The notes under the pieces are model-generated. The model did not search any database. It saw only the letters and a program-made list of their open reading frames with translations, and was not told the origin of the DNA. Positions 33,655 to 42,202 of a stretch of DNA of 64,000 nucleotides are shown here, one piece after another. The position numbers and the translations under genes are program-made. The stretch is from Tenacibaculum ovolyticum DSM 18103 (GTDB taxonomy: Bacteria; Bacteroidota; Bacteroidia; Flavobacteriales; Flavobacteriaceae), in contig NZ_AUMF01000008.1 of NCBI RefSeq assembly GCF_000430545.1, forward strand, positions 1 to 64,000. The letters are read 5' to 3'. The stretch's first letter is position 1; every line of letters begins with the position of its first letter.

Positions 33655-34908
33655 TTATTCTAACATTTCTCCTTTCAAGAAATAATACTTTTTAATTTCT
33701 TTAAGTCTAACTTTTGCTTGACTAGTTAACAAAGAATCTTTAGTTTCAAACCTACTCACATAGTTTTTGTAATGTTTGTAAGCTATTTTTTTATCCTTAT
33801 AAAAATTTTCCGATGTATTTGCTAATTGAAATAAAGCTCTATGATTTTTATAATTCTCTTCATAAGCATTTTTATAGGCATTCATTTCTTCTCTAGGTTT
33901 CCCCAACTCTTTATATGTTCTTGCTAATTTATAATGCTCTACATCTCGAGGCACTTTACCTATAATAGTTGCATATATATATTTAAATCTTGCCGATTTA
34001 TACTCCTTTTCAGCAAAAGCTATATCTCCCAAATAAGTGTATGACTTAAAATCTGATTTATCAATTTTTAATGCTTTTTCAAAATATTCTTTTGCCTTTT
34101 CATAATCTTTTAACTTGTAAAAAGCACGCCCCAACATTTTAAATGTGTAATGTTCATTTGGTTCTAAAGAATCTATTTTTTCTAATAAATTAACCGCTGA
34201 CAGGTATTCTTTTTTTCTATAAAAATTATTGATTTTAAGTTTATTTAATGCTACATGATTCGAATTAACTTTTAATCCTTTATCTATAAATAAATTAGCT
34301 GAATCTTTATCTCGTAAAAAAGTGTAAGCCAATGCTAATTGATGAATAGCATTTATATGCTCACCGTCTTTCTCATATGTTTTTAAAAAACTATTAATTT
34401 TTAAATTTCTCTTTTTAAGCATTGCATATACAATTCCCATTTGATAATGATAGTTCGCATTATTTCTATCTTTTTGTAGTAATCCTTTAAAAATACTTTT
34501 TGCTTTTAAAGCCTGTTTAGTTTTTAAGTACAATTTACCAAGTTGATAGCTTACCAATAAGTTGGCTGAATCTTTTTTTAGTATTTCTTCATAGACTGAA
34601 ATTGCTTCATGTAATTTTTTTTCTTTCTGATAACTTTTTCCTAAACTAATTTTTGCTCTGTAATCATCTTTTAATAACAGTGCTCTCTCAAAATATTTTG
34701 TCGCTAATTTATAATTATCAATCGATGTATAAATAGCTGCAATTCTTTTATTTGATTGAAAAGTAGGTTCTTGTTTTTTTAATAAAACAAGTGCTTTTTG
34801 GTATCGACCAATATGCACTAAACTATCTATGGATGTAAAAGCCGAAGTTTGTGCTTCGGCTTTTAGCAATCCAATTACAAGAACAATCATTAAAATTCTC
34901 TTTTTCAT
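33655..34908 (-). CDS. Secreted TPR-repeat protein
   Basis: 417 aa with a signal peptide (VIGLLKAEAQ). Tandem tetratricopeptide repeats run from about 30 to 400, e.g. KLATKYFERALLLKDDYRAK, KDYEKAKEYFEKALKIDKSD and AISVYEEILKKDSANLLVSY. They form a protein-binding scaffold, probably periplasmic. It lies 6 bp after the BlaR1-type gene, so it should be co-expressed with it. Confidence 0.85.
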   Translation of the reverse strand: MKKRILMIVLVIGLLKAEAQTSAFTSIDSLVHIGRYQKALVLLKKQEPTFQSNKRIAAIYTSIDNYKLATKYFERALLLKDDYRAKISLGKSYQKEKKLHEAISVYEEILKKDSANLLVSYQLGKLYLKTKQALKAKSIFKGLLQKDRNNANYHYQMGIVYAMLKKRNLKINSFLKTYEKDGEHINAIHQLALAYTFLRDKDSANLFIDKGLKVNSNHVALNKLKINNFYRKKEYLSAVNLLEKIDSLEPNEHYTFKMLGRAFYKLKDYEKAKEYFEKALKIDKSDFKSYTYLGDIAFAEKEYKSARFKYIYATIIGKVPRDVEHYKLARTYKELGKPREEMNAYKNAYEENYKNHRALFQLANTSENFYKDKKIAYKHYKNYVSRFETKDSLLTSQAKVRLKEIKKYYFLKGEMLE

Positions 34909-34914
34909 ATAAGT

Positions 34915-36192
34915 TTACTTTATACTGAAAGTAATAGGTAATACATAACCTGTTCTAACTTTTTTCTTATCTTTTTCTCCTGGTTTCATTTGTGGTAACT
35001 TCTCTACTATATCTATAGCATGTTGCTTTAATATTGGATGTGGTGCGCGCGCATCAATTTCAGATATTTTTCCATCTACTCCTATCTTAAACTTAACATA
35101 CAATCTTTTCACTCCTGAGGTTAAACTTAAACTATCAGCTAATTTTGGATTAAAATTATTTACAACAAAACGTTGAATACTCTTATTAAAACATATTTTA
35201 TCACCTTCTTCACAACCAGGGTAAGTTGGAGATTTATCTAAATCTGAAAATGGTACGTCTATCGTTTCTACAAAGGTATAAGAACCACTATAAGACTTTT
35301 TTTCTTCTTTTGTTATCGTTTTTTTATTTTTATTAACTGATTTTGTACTTGAACATGAAGCGTACAATACCATACTTACTAATAACGGGATTAACAATAA
35401 ATACTTTAATTGTTTAATTTCTTTTGATTTTCTTTTTGTCATCATAATAATTCTTTTTTTTATTAATGAATGTTTATAAAATTGATTAACGAATGAGATA
35501 TTTTCTACTTGAAAAATTTCTGAAAGTAAATTATTTATATAGTTTTCTTTTTTTGTAGTTTTACTCACTACATCATCTGAAATATATTCATGAACCAATG
35601 TTATCCGTTTTTGATATACATATACCATTGGGTTAAACCACATGAGTACTCTAAGAACTTCAAAAAACAACAAATCAATTGTGTGTTTTTGTTTACTGTG
35701 TACTAACTCATGCTGAATTATCTTTTCTTGTTTTTCCTCTGGTATTCCTTTCCCTAAAAAAATATAATTGAAAAACGAAAAAGTTTTTGAATTTTCAGGC
35801 AATAATACCAGTTTATAAGCTTGTTTTTTTTCACTTCCGTATTTAAAAATCAACTTAATTATTCGCTGTAGCTTTATTATAAAAATTAAAAAGAAAAGGG
35901 TACTTCCTACTACAAAAAACACATCTAAATAGTTTGCAGACTGATACCAAGTAGATTTTTCAATAATACTTTGAGGAGACAAAACCACCTCTGGTAATAG
36001 AGTTGTATATTCTAACGGCACTACTTTTTGTATTGTAGGTATTTTTAATAACGGTAGTGCAAAAGAAATTATCGCTGTACTTAATAAATACCATCTGTTC
36101 TTCGCAAAAAAAGTTTCTTTGCTTAAAAAGAAATCATACACAGCTACAAACAACACTTGGAATAAGATTACTTGAATTATATAATTTATCAT
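34915..36192 (-). CDS. BlaR1/MecR1-type M56 metallopeptidase with TonB-like C-terminus
   Basis: 425 aa. Membrane helices at about 2-22, 33-50 and 90-108 precede a cytoplasmic zinc peptidase motif HELVHSKQKH (H161, E162, H165); another helix lies at about 268-283 (LLLIPLLVSMVLYAS). The C-terminus (about 320-425) is a TonB carboxy-terminal-like domain ending GYVLPITFSIK, not a penicillin-binding sensor. So the signal is probably something other than a beta-lactam. By analogy with BlaR1, it would cleave the neighbouring BlaI repressor on activation. Its start overlaps the blaI stop by 4 bp (ATGA). Confidence 0.85.
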   Translation of the reverse strand: MINYIIQVILFQVLFVAVYDFFLSKETFFAKNRWYLLSTAIISFALPLLKIPTIQKVVPLEYTTLLPEVVLSPQSIIEKSTWYQSANYLDVFFVVGSTLFFLIFIIKLQRIIKLIFKYGSEKKQAYKLVLLPENSKTFSFFNYIFLGKGIPEEKQEKIIQHELVHSKQKHTIDLLFFEVLRVLMWFNPMVYVYQKRITLVHEYISDDVVSKTTKKENYINNLLSEIFQVENISFVNQFYKHSLIKKRIIMMTKRKSKEIKQLKYLLLIPLLVSMVLYASCSSTKSVNKNKKTITKEEKKSYSGSYTFVETIDVPFSDLDKSPTYPGCEEGDKICFNKSIQRFVVNNFNPKLADSLSLTSGVKRLYVKFKIGVDGKISEIDARAPHPILKQHAIDIVEKLPQMKPGEKDKKKVRTGYVLPITFSIK

Positions 36193-36557
36193 GATTTTTT
36201 ATTTTTATCAACCTCCTTTAAAATACTTTCCAATTCTTGGATATCCATTTTATTCTCTTTCATAAAAAATGACACCATACTTTTAAATGACCCTTCAAAA
36301 TACCCGTTCATTAACTTATGTAAACTTTCGTTACTGTAGTCCGATTTTTCAACCAATGGATGATATACAAATCCTCTTCCTTTTGGCTCATGACCTACGA
36401 AGTTTTTGGTTTCCAAAATTCTAATAATCGTAGACACTGTATTATATGCTGGTTTTGGCTCTGGTAATTCAACGATCACTTCTTTTACCGAAGCTTTTTT
36501 TAAATTCCACAAAACTTGCATTATTTGCTCTTCTGCTTTTGTTAGTTGTTTACTCAT
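36189..36557 (-). CDS. BlaI/MecI-family transcriptional repressor
   Basis: 122 aa. Winged helix at about 5-70 (MSKQLTKAEEQIMQVLWNLK, then KEVIVELPEPKPAYNTVSTI) followed by a dimerisation region with KSMVSFFMKENKM. Members bind palindromic operators as dimers and are inactivated by proteolysis through their M56 partner. It lies 2 bp after the first gene of the operon. The 40-bp palindrome at 37605-37644 over the operon promoter is its obvious candidate operator. Confidence 0.93.
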   Translation of the reverse strand: MSKQLTKAEEQIMQVLWNLKKASVKEVIVELPEPKPAYNTVSTIIRILETKNFVGHEPKGRGFVYHPLVEKSDYSNESLHKLMNGYFEGSFKSMVSFFMKENKMDIQELESILKEVDKNKKS

Positions 36558-36559
36558 TT

Positions 36560-37588
36560 TTATTCTTTTAATGTTGTGTGGAAAAATTCTGATTTAAATA
36601 ATTTAGAAGGATCCTCTTTACTATAGTAATACTTCACTTTGGTTACGTTTCTTACTGAAATAATTTCTTTATTCAATCCGTAAAAAGCTCTTTCTGATAC
36701 ATTCCCGTATTTGTCAAACTTGTAATTTCTAAATACGTATTCTCTATTTCCAACCATTGGTTTACCTTCTAAATCGACAGTTATATATTGTAATACATTT
36801 CCGTTTTTATCATACTTAACAATACCTCCAGCAGCTCCTATAAATGTTCCTATAACTGGTTCGCCTTTTGCATTTAAAAATTTATAAGAAATAATATTTA
36901 AATTCTCATCATAAACAGGTTTATCTATTGCAACTCCTGTTTCTTCTTCTATTAAACTTCCTTCTTCATCAATGTTATTCATTGACACTAAAATACCTTC
37001 ATCAGTATATTTATAGAGCGTTGTCATAAAATTATAATACGATCTCATCGCTACATACTTCCCTTTTGTATTTTTTCTTTTTTCAATAATATCATTAGTC
37101 TCATTATGCATCCAGAAATACTCAAAAATCTTCCAAGAATTATTCACAGGTTTATCATTTTCATCAAAATGCTGTAAACCTATTCTTTTATTGTTTCTAT
37201 TATATGAATAAACCTCCTTATAAACACCCATAAAATTTTTACACTGATTCCCATATTCATCATAAAACGTTCGAATCTCTTTATCCTCTTTATATGTTAT
37301 TTTAGTTTTAGGCATTAAGTTCCGATTTCCATCTAACATACCAGATCTTCGGATTCCAATTAGCTTACCTGCTATATTGTACTCTACCAAAATTAACTTA
37401 CCAGAACTATTATAAGTAAGCTTGTAATTATTTTCTTTTAAAGCACTGTTTTCTGAAATAGCAATTCTCCCTTTTGTTTCAGCAAACGGTGTTTCTCTAA
37501 ACACTAAATGCTTATAGTATTCCGTTCTATTTTGTGATTCCACAGAAAATGACGAAAAAATAATTGACAGCAATAAGATATACTTCAT
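36560..37588 (-). CDS. Secreted protein with YD/WG-like repeats, first gene of the BlaI/BlaR operon
   Basis: 342 aa from the ATG at 37588 (MKYILLLSIIFSSFSVESQ, a signal peptide); a TTG five codons upstream lies in the promoter and is unlikely. The rest is built from degenerate repeats of the type YDEYGNQ, YKYTDEG, VKYDKNGNV and FDKYGNV, like WG or YD repeat proteins of unknown function. As first gene under the palindromic operator, it may be the main effector product of this regulon. That is inference. Confidence 0.7.
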   Translation of the reverse strand: MKYILLLSIIFSSFSVESQNRTEYYKHLVFRETPFAETKGRIAISENSALKENNYKLTYNSSGKLILVEYNIAGKLIGIRRSGMLDGNRNLMPKTKITYKEDKEIRTFYDEYGNQCKNFMGVYKEVYSYNRNNKRIGLQHFDENDKPVNNSWKIFEYFWMHNETNDIIEKRKNTKGKYVAMRSYYNFMTTLYKYTDEGILVSMNNIDEEGSLIEEETGVAIDKPVYDENLNIISYKFLNAKGEPVIGTFIGAAGGIVKYDKNGNVLQYITVDLEGKPMVGNREYVFRNYKFDKYGNVSERAFYGLNKEIISVRNVTKVKYYYSKEDPSKLFKSEFFHTTLKE

Positions 37589-37604
37589 TGTTTGTTTTTT
37601 CAAA

Positions 37605-37644
37605 TATAACTAAAAAACTAGTTTAAACTAGTTTTTTAGTTATA
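37605..37644. promoter_or_regulatory. 40-bp perfect palindrome, candidate BlaI operator
   Basis: A perfect 40-bp palindrome centred at 37624/37625. Its core is AAACTAGTTT repeated twice in tandem, each copy itself palindromic. On the minus strand TATATTTG (37608-37601) overlaps its edge as the -7 box of the first operon gene, so a bound repressor would cover the promoter. Confidence 0.7.
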
Positions 37645-37723
37645 AATAATTGTAACAAAGCTTTCACAACTTCGTCATATAGTTATAAAATCTAGGTTTT
37701 TTACAAAAAATTAATTTTAATCT

Positions 37724-38224
37724 ATGGATATTCTTTTAACAATACTTGGCTTTATATTTGTTTGTTTAGGTATTATTGGGGCTTTTTTACCTGTATTACC
37801 TGGCCCAATTACTAGCTGGGTAGGTTTGCTATTACTTTATTTAACGAAAGCAATACCGCAAGATTGGACATTTTTAGGAATTACCTTAGCTATTGCAGTA
37901 GCTATCTTTTTTCTTGACTACATGATTCCTGCTATGGGAGCCAAACGTTTTGGAGGAACAAAATATGGTGTTTATGGCACAACTATTGGACTTATTATTG
38001 GCTTACTTTCTCCAATACCTTTCGGAATAATTATTGGTGCTTTTTTTGGTGCACTTATTGGTGAATTAATATATGATAGTAAAGATACTAACAGAGCTAT
38101 TAAAGCTTCTTTTGGTGCGCTTTTAGGTTTTATTACTTCGGCAACCATTAAATTTTTGATTGCTGCTGTTTACTTCGTATTGTTTTTCACAACACTTTGG
38201 GAGTATAAAGATGCCCTTATTTAA
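37724..38224 (+). CDS. DUF456 family membrane protein
   Basis: 166 aa. About four membrane helices; starts LLTILGFIFVCLGIIGAFLP with the family's VLPGPITSWVGLL. A glycine-rich middle has MIPAMGAKRFGGTKYGVYGT and GLLSPIPFGIIIGAFFGA, typical of DUF456. The function is unknown. It is monocistronic; divergent from the BlaI/BlaR operon. Confidence 0.88.
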   Translation: MDILLTILGFIFVCLGIIGAFLPVLPGPITSWVGLLLLYLTKAIPQDWTFLGITLAIAVAIFFLDYMIPAMGAKRFGGTKYGVYGTTIGLIIGLLSPIPFGIIIGAFFGALIGELIYDSKDTNRAIKASFGALLGFITSATIKFLIAAVYFVLFFTTLWEYKDALI

Positions 38225-38247
38225 TATACAAAACTTACTAAATTAGT

Positions 38248-38319
38248 TTAGCCCTGATTGTAGCATTTGTTTGAGCTCCTCGCAGAGAGCAAGTGCGAAA
38301 AGCGGGATATAGCTTCATC
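38248..38319 (+). ncRNA. Structured RNA-like element (possibly Flavo-1 type)
   Basis: AGCCC (38250-38254) pairs with GGG (38304-38306) and AGCT (38311-38314) around an inner stem-loop: GCATTT (38263-38268) / AAGTGC (38291-38296), then GCTC (38275-38278) / GAGC (38287-38290). I recall the AGCCCTGAT ... AGCGGGA-A-AGCT frame as recurring in intergenic DNA of Flavobacteria and perhaps the Flavo-1 RNA motif; that link is from memory. Strand and function are unproven. Confidence 0.5.
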
Positions 38320-38344
38320 AAAAAATCTTATACTTTTTAGGCAT

Positions 38345-38451
38345 AAAAAAAAAGCGTCCCATCTCAGGGAAGCTTTCCATTGGTTAACAAAACCATGACA
38401 CTATTTAAAGTGCCTAACAACACAACTAAATGCTACTTTAAAAAAAAGCAG
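38345..38451 (-). ncRNA. Candidate small RNA, about 107 nt, four hairpins
   Basis: On the minus strand a consensus promoter (38485-38455) is followed by hairpins at 38452-38432 (GCTGCTTT/AAAGTAGC), 38414-38397 (GGCACT/AGTGTC), 38397-38378 (CATGGTT/AACC-ATG) and 38375-38352 (AAGC-TCCC/GGGA-GCTT). The last is followed by nine T residues, an intrinsic terminator. No ORF fits, and no plus-strand gene needs these structures. It matches neither SRP RNA nor 6S RNA nor tmRNA as I know them. It faces away from lysS, in the gap after the DUF456 gene. Confidence 0.6.
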
Positions 38452-38454
38452 CCT

Positions 38455-38485
38455 GCAAATATACAACCTTTTTTTATATCTTCAA
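38455..38485 (-). promoter_or_regulatory. Promoter of the candidate small RNA
   Basis: TTG (38485-38483), exactly 19 bases, TATATTTGC (38463-38455) on the minus strand: the Bacteroidota consensus. Start predicted near 38451. Confidence 0.65.
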
Positions 38486-38528
38486 GTTTTATTTTCATTT
38501 TAACATAAAACCTGTTCTTGTTATTTCA

Positions 38529-38560
38529 TTGTTTAATTCTGCAATTGATTGTATCTTTAC
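38529..38560 (+). promoter_or_regulatory. lysS promoter
   Basis: TTG (38529-38531), 20-base spacer, TATCTTTAC (38552-38560). Start near 38566, about 25 nt before the lysS ATG at 38591. Confidence 0.55.
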
Positions 38561-38590
38561 AGCTTCATTAAAAATTATAAAAAACAACCC

Positions 38591-40288
38591 ATGCAATTAT
38601 CAGAACAAGAAGTTGTACGTAGAGACAAATTAGGGAAATTACGTGAATTAGGTATTAATCCGTACCCTGCTGATTTATTCCCATTAGATTCAAATTCAAA
38701 AATTATAAAACAGGAGTTTGAAGAGGGTAAAAAGGTGATAATTGCAGGTAGATTAATGAGTCGTCGTATTCAGGGAAAAGCTTCTTTTGCTGAATTACAA
38801 GATAGTGATGGTCGTATACAAGTTTATTTTAACAGAGACGAAATTTGTACTGGTGAAGATAAAACTTTGTACAACGAAGTATATAAAAAATTATTAGATA
38901 TTGGTGATTTCATTGGTATTGAGGGTGAATTATTTACTACTCAAGTTGGTGAAAAAACGGTAATGGTTAAAGATTTTAAATTATTAAGTAAGTCTTTAAA
39001 GCCACTACCTTTACCAAAGGTTGATGCTGAAGGAAACACTTTTGATGGATTTACAGATCCTGAGATGCGTTACCGTCAACGTTATGCCGATTTAGTGGTA
39101 AACCCACATGTTAAAGAAGTTTTTGTAAAGCGTACGAAGTTATTTACAGCAATGCGTAACTTTTTTAATGACGCTGGTTATTTTGAAGTTGAAACACCAA
39201 TTTTACAGCCAATTCCTGGTGGTGCTGCGGCAAGACCGTTTATTTCTCACCACAATGCTTTAGATATTCCGTTATACATGCGTATTGCGAACGAATTATA
39301 TTTAAAACGTTTAATTGTTGGTGGTTTTGATGGTGTTTATGAATTCTCTAAGAACTTTAGAAATGAAGGGATGGACAGAACTCATAATCCTGAGTTTACT
39401 GCTATGGAAATTTATGTAGCTTATAAAGACTACAATTGGATGATGGACTTTACTGAAAAGTTATTAGAACATTGTGCGATTGCTGTAAACGGGACAAGTA
39501 AAACGACTTTTGGTGAACACGAAGTTGATTTTAAAGCACCGTATGCAAGAGTTACTATGGCCGACTCTATAAAGCATTTTACTGGTTTTGACATTAATGG
39601 AAAATCTGAAAGCGAGCTTTTTGAGGCTGCTAGAGGTATGGGGATTGAAGTTGATGCTACCATGGGGAAAGGAAAGTTAATCGATGAAATGTTTGGTGAA
39701 AAATGTGAAGGTAATTACATTCAGCCTACTTTTATTACTGATTACCCGAAAGAAATGTCTCCTTTATGTAAAGAACACAGAGATAATCCTGAATTAACAG
39801 AACGTTTTGAGTTAATGGTTTGTGGTAAAGAAATTGCAAATGCTTATTCAGAATTAAACGACCCTATTGACCAACGTGAGCGTTTTGAAGCACAGCTTAA
39901 GTTAGCTGAGCGTGGTGATGATGAAGCTACTGAATTTATAGATCATGATTTTTTACGTGCTTTAGAGTACGGTATGCCTCCAACATCTGGTTTAGGTATT
40001 GGTATGGATCGCTTGGTTATGTATTTAACGAACAACCCATCTATTCAAGAAGTATTATTTTTCCCTCAAATGAGACCTGAGAAAAAAACTCCTTCTATTG
40101 AGTTAAATGATGATGAAAAAGCTGTTTTAGCGATTGTTGAGAAAGCAGAAAAAATTGACTTAAATAATTTAAAAACACAATCTGGTTTATCTAACAAAAA
40201 ATGGGACAAAACCATTAAAGGTTTAACTAAAAATAAATTAGCTAAAGTTGAAAAAACTGAAGAAGGTTTATTTGTTGAGTTAGTATAA
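38591..40288 (+). CDS. lysS: Lysine--tRNA ligase (class II)
   Basis: Charges tRNA-Lys in the cytoplasm; 565 aa. N-terminal OB-fold anticodon domain (about 40-170, IIAGRLMSRRIQGKASFAEL), then the class II core with motif 2 EFSKNFRNEGMDRTHNPEFT and motif 3 GLGIGMDRLVMYLTN. The last 65 residues (EKADEKAVL-type region ending TKNKLAKVEKTEEGLFVELV) are an extra C-terminal segment resembling a small winged helix, seen in Bacteroidota LysS. The ATG at 38591 (MQLSEQEVVRRDKL) is chosen; an upstream in-frame TTG at 38549 lies inside the promoter. Confidence 0.96.
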   Translation: MQLSEQEVVRRDKLGKLRELGINPYPADLFPLDSNSKIIKQEFEEGKKVIIAGRLMSRRIQGKASFAELQDSDGRIQVYFNRDEICTGEDKTLYNEVYKKLLDIGDFIGIEGELFTTQVGEKTVMVKDFKLLSKSLKPLPLPKVDAEGNTFDGFTDPEMRYRQRYADLVVNPHVKEVFVKRTKLFTAMRNFFNDAGYFEVETPILQPIPGGAAARPFISHHNALDIPLYMRIANELYLKRLIVGGFDGVYEFSKNFRNEGMDRTHNPEFTAMEIYVAYKDYNWMMDFTEKLLEHCAIAVNGTSKTTFGEHEVDFKAPYARVTMADSIKHFTGFDINGKSESELFEAARGMGIEVDATMGKGKLIDEMFGEKCEGNYIQPTFITDYPKEMSPLCKEHRDNPELTERFELMVCGKEIANAYSELNDPIDQRERFEAQLKLAERGDDEATEFIDHDFLRALEYGMPPTSGLGIGMDRLVMYLTNNPSIQEVLFFPQMRPEKKTPSIELNDDEKAVLAIVEKAEKIDLNNLKTQSGLSNKKWDKTIKGLTKNKLAKVEKTEEGLFVELV

Positions 40289-40310
40289 CTATTTTCTTTA
40301 AATAAAATTA

Positions 40311-40340
40311 AAAGCAACCCTTTTTGGGGTTGCTTTTTTG
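40311..40340 (+). terminator. Terminator after lysS
   Basis: AAAGCAACCCC/GGGGTTGCTTTTTT hairpin with T tract. Confidence 0.9.
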
Positions 40341-40419
40341 TTTAATTATAAGTTTATTACTGAATAATGAAAACTAATATTTCTTGTACTGTTTAAATTC
40401 CATTAATAACTACACATAC

Positions 40420-40455
40420 AAAATGCTCTGGAAATTAAACCAGAGCATTTTTTTA
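40420..40455 (-). terminator. Terminator after astacin gene A
   Basis: AAATGCTCTGG paired with CCAGAGCATTT, A and T tracts on both sides. Its twin lies at 42203-42237 after astacin gene B. Confidence 0.85.
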
Positions 40456-40486
40456 TTCTAATACTTAAAACAAATTAGGTGTGTTC

Positions 40487-41560
40487 TTAATTACCACAAG
40501 CCCCAAGATTGTTCCATCCGTTAGATGTTCTTTGATATAAAGTTCCTTGAGAAGTTACTTTATCTCCTACAGAATAAGAAAAATTACTATTATATGGAGA
40601 AACACCATCACATATGTCAGCTGGAGCAGATGCACCACATGCACCAAGGTTAATCCATCCGCTAGATGTTCTTTGATATAAAGTTCCTTGAGAGGTTACT
40701 TTATCTCCTACAGAATAAGGAAAAGATCTACCTTTATATGGAGCTACACCATCACAAATATCACCAGTAGGAGGCGTTGTATCTGTTTTAGGATATACCT
40801 CAGCAATATACTCTTTATCTATTGCTGATAACTTGTTATTATTTCCTACAGAAAAATTATCAAGAGTATGCTCGTTTCTTACAGAATAGTGCATTATTGA
40901 TTTAGGATCATATTGACTATAGTTTGTCGTGTTTTTATCAAGACGTCTAAATAAATTATAATCTACTTTTGCTTTATCCCAATAATTAGGTGCCCCTGCA
41001 AAGTATTTGTATACAGCTGGTTTATTCCAATTAATTCCAGCAACAGGATTTTGATGCTCATGGCTTAAACCAAGTGCATGCCCAAATTCATGAATTGTAG
41101 TACCTCTAAACCCGTAATCACTAGAGCCATTATCTTCATACCCTATATTCATAGATTGCCCAGAACCTTTAGACTGAGTTCCTAACCTAGACCAATGTCC
41201 TCCACGCGCGTCAAACTTAATTCTAATATCCGCAGAACTATTTGATGATACCCATTTAAATTTGATATTTGCATATTTTTCCCATTCTGAAGCGTATTCT
41301 TTTACCCTAGCTTGATAATTAGCACTTCCATTTAAAAAACTTACTGTAATAGTTTGCCCATTTTTCCAATGTAATGATGGAGTACTTACACCTCTTGCAT
41401 TATCATCATTTGAATTTTTCATCTCAAATAAACACATACGAGCTTTTTCAGATGTAACAGGGTCTACTTCAATAACTTCTTCAGAATTACTTTCACAGTT
41501 GAAGAGTAAAAATGAAAGTGCTGTCATTAAAACTACTTTCATTAAATTTAATTTTTTCAT
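40487..41560 (-). CDS. Astacin-like (M12A) zinc metalloprotease lipoprotein with two C-terminal binding modules
   Basis: 357 aa. Lipobox cysteine 22 (FLLFNCESNSEE) predicts an outer-membrane or surface lipoprotein. Catalytic domain at about 55-262: HEFGHALGLSHEHQNP (H157, E158, H161, H167) and the Met-turn SIMHYSV are diagnostic of astacins. Two repeated modules of about 40 aa follow (about 270-312 and 318-357), each with YSVGDKVTSQGTLYQRTS and GW-NLGAC. They resemble chitin-binding-type (CBM5/12) modules and may bind polysaccharide. Paralogue of the gene at 42272-43195, which has only one module; the two genes and their flanks form a tandem duplication. Confidence 0.9.
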   Translation of the reverse strand: MKKLNLMKVVLMTALSFLLFNCESNSEEVIEVDPVTSEKARMCLFEMKNSNDDNARGVSTPSLHWKNGQTITVSFLNGSANYQARVKEYASEWEKYANIKFKWVSSNSSADIRIKFDARGGHWSRLGTQSKGSGQSMNIGYEDNGSSDYGFRGTTIHEFGHALGLSHEHQNPVAGINWNKPAVYKYFAGAPNYWDKAKVDYNLFRRLDKNTTNYSQYDPKSIMHYSVRNEHTLDNFSVGNNNKLSAIDKEYIAEVYPKTDTTPPTGDICDGVAPYKGRSFPYSVGDKVTSQGTLYQRTSSGWINLGACGASAPADICDGVSPYNSNFSYSVGDKVTSQGTLYQRTSNGWNNLGACGN

Positions 41561-41593
41561 AATTGATTATATAATTTAGTTAATAATTAGAAG

Positions 41594-41634
41594 GAGATAA
41601 CAACTACTTTAATTCTTTATTGTGTTGTTATCTC
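41594..41634 (-). promoter_or_regulatory. Inverted repeat in the astacin A leader
   Basis: GAGATAACAAC (41594-41604) and GTTGTTATCTC (41624-41634) are perfect 11-bp arms about 35 bp upstream of the ATG. The copy upstream of astacin B keeps a shorter version (TAACAT/ATGTTA), with one base pair swapped from A-T to T-A. Confidence 0.45.
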
Positions 41635-42202
41635 TTTTTATTAACATTTATTAACCACTATACGTATTATTTTAACTAAAAAAGCAGGATTTACATAAAA
41701 AATAAGATTCGGAATTATTCTTAATAAAAATATTAATAATCAGTATTAGCCCTTTATTTTGAGCACCTTTTATTAAAATAAATAAACAAATATTACTTAT
41801 AGTTCACACTTAACGACACATCAAATTGATTATTTTATAAAAAATAATTATTTTTAAAAACTTGCATCTTTTATGAAAAAATTACCTCAATATTTACTTT
41901 TTATTTATTGAGTTTGCATCATAATTAGCGGTATCCTATACTAACATTTTTAATTATAATCTCAAAGAGAAACAATGCAAATAAAAACCTATTAACCCCT
42001 TTAAAAATTGGCATTCATTATCTAAACATCTTCAAATAAAGAAAAATAATATTGTTGCCGTTAGTATTTGACTTATAACGTATAATAACACTTTGAACAG
42101 ATATTCATTGATATTTACATAAATTTAATCCGAAATTCTTAAATAGATTCTATTTAATTCATCAGTTATAAAATCAAAAACTATAGATAAATGAGTAAAT
42201 AA
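41635..42202. other. Intergenic region between the astacin paralogues
   Basis: AT-rich and apparently non-coding. Bases up to about 41945 are homologous to 43196-43585 upstream of astacin B, so they belong to the duplicated unit. A 12-codon ORF (41873-41911) is preserved in both copies. Bases 41946-42202 have no counterpart here and no recognisable feature. Confidence 0.6.

Noticed and set aside
38345..38451. Candidate small RNA as SRP RNA or 6S RNA
   Set aside because: It lacks the GGAAGGAAGCAGC-type SRP loop and the long single stem with central bubble of 6S RNA.
38549..38590. Extended lysS start at TTG 38549
   Set aside because: It overlaps the predicted lysS promoter; the ATG at 38591 gives the expected N-terminus.
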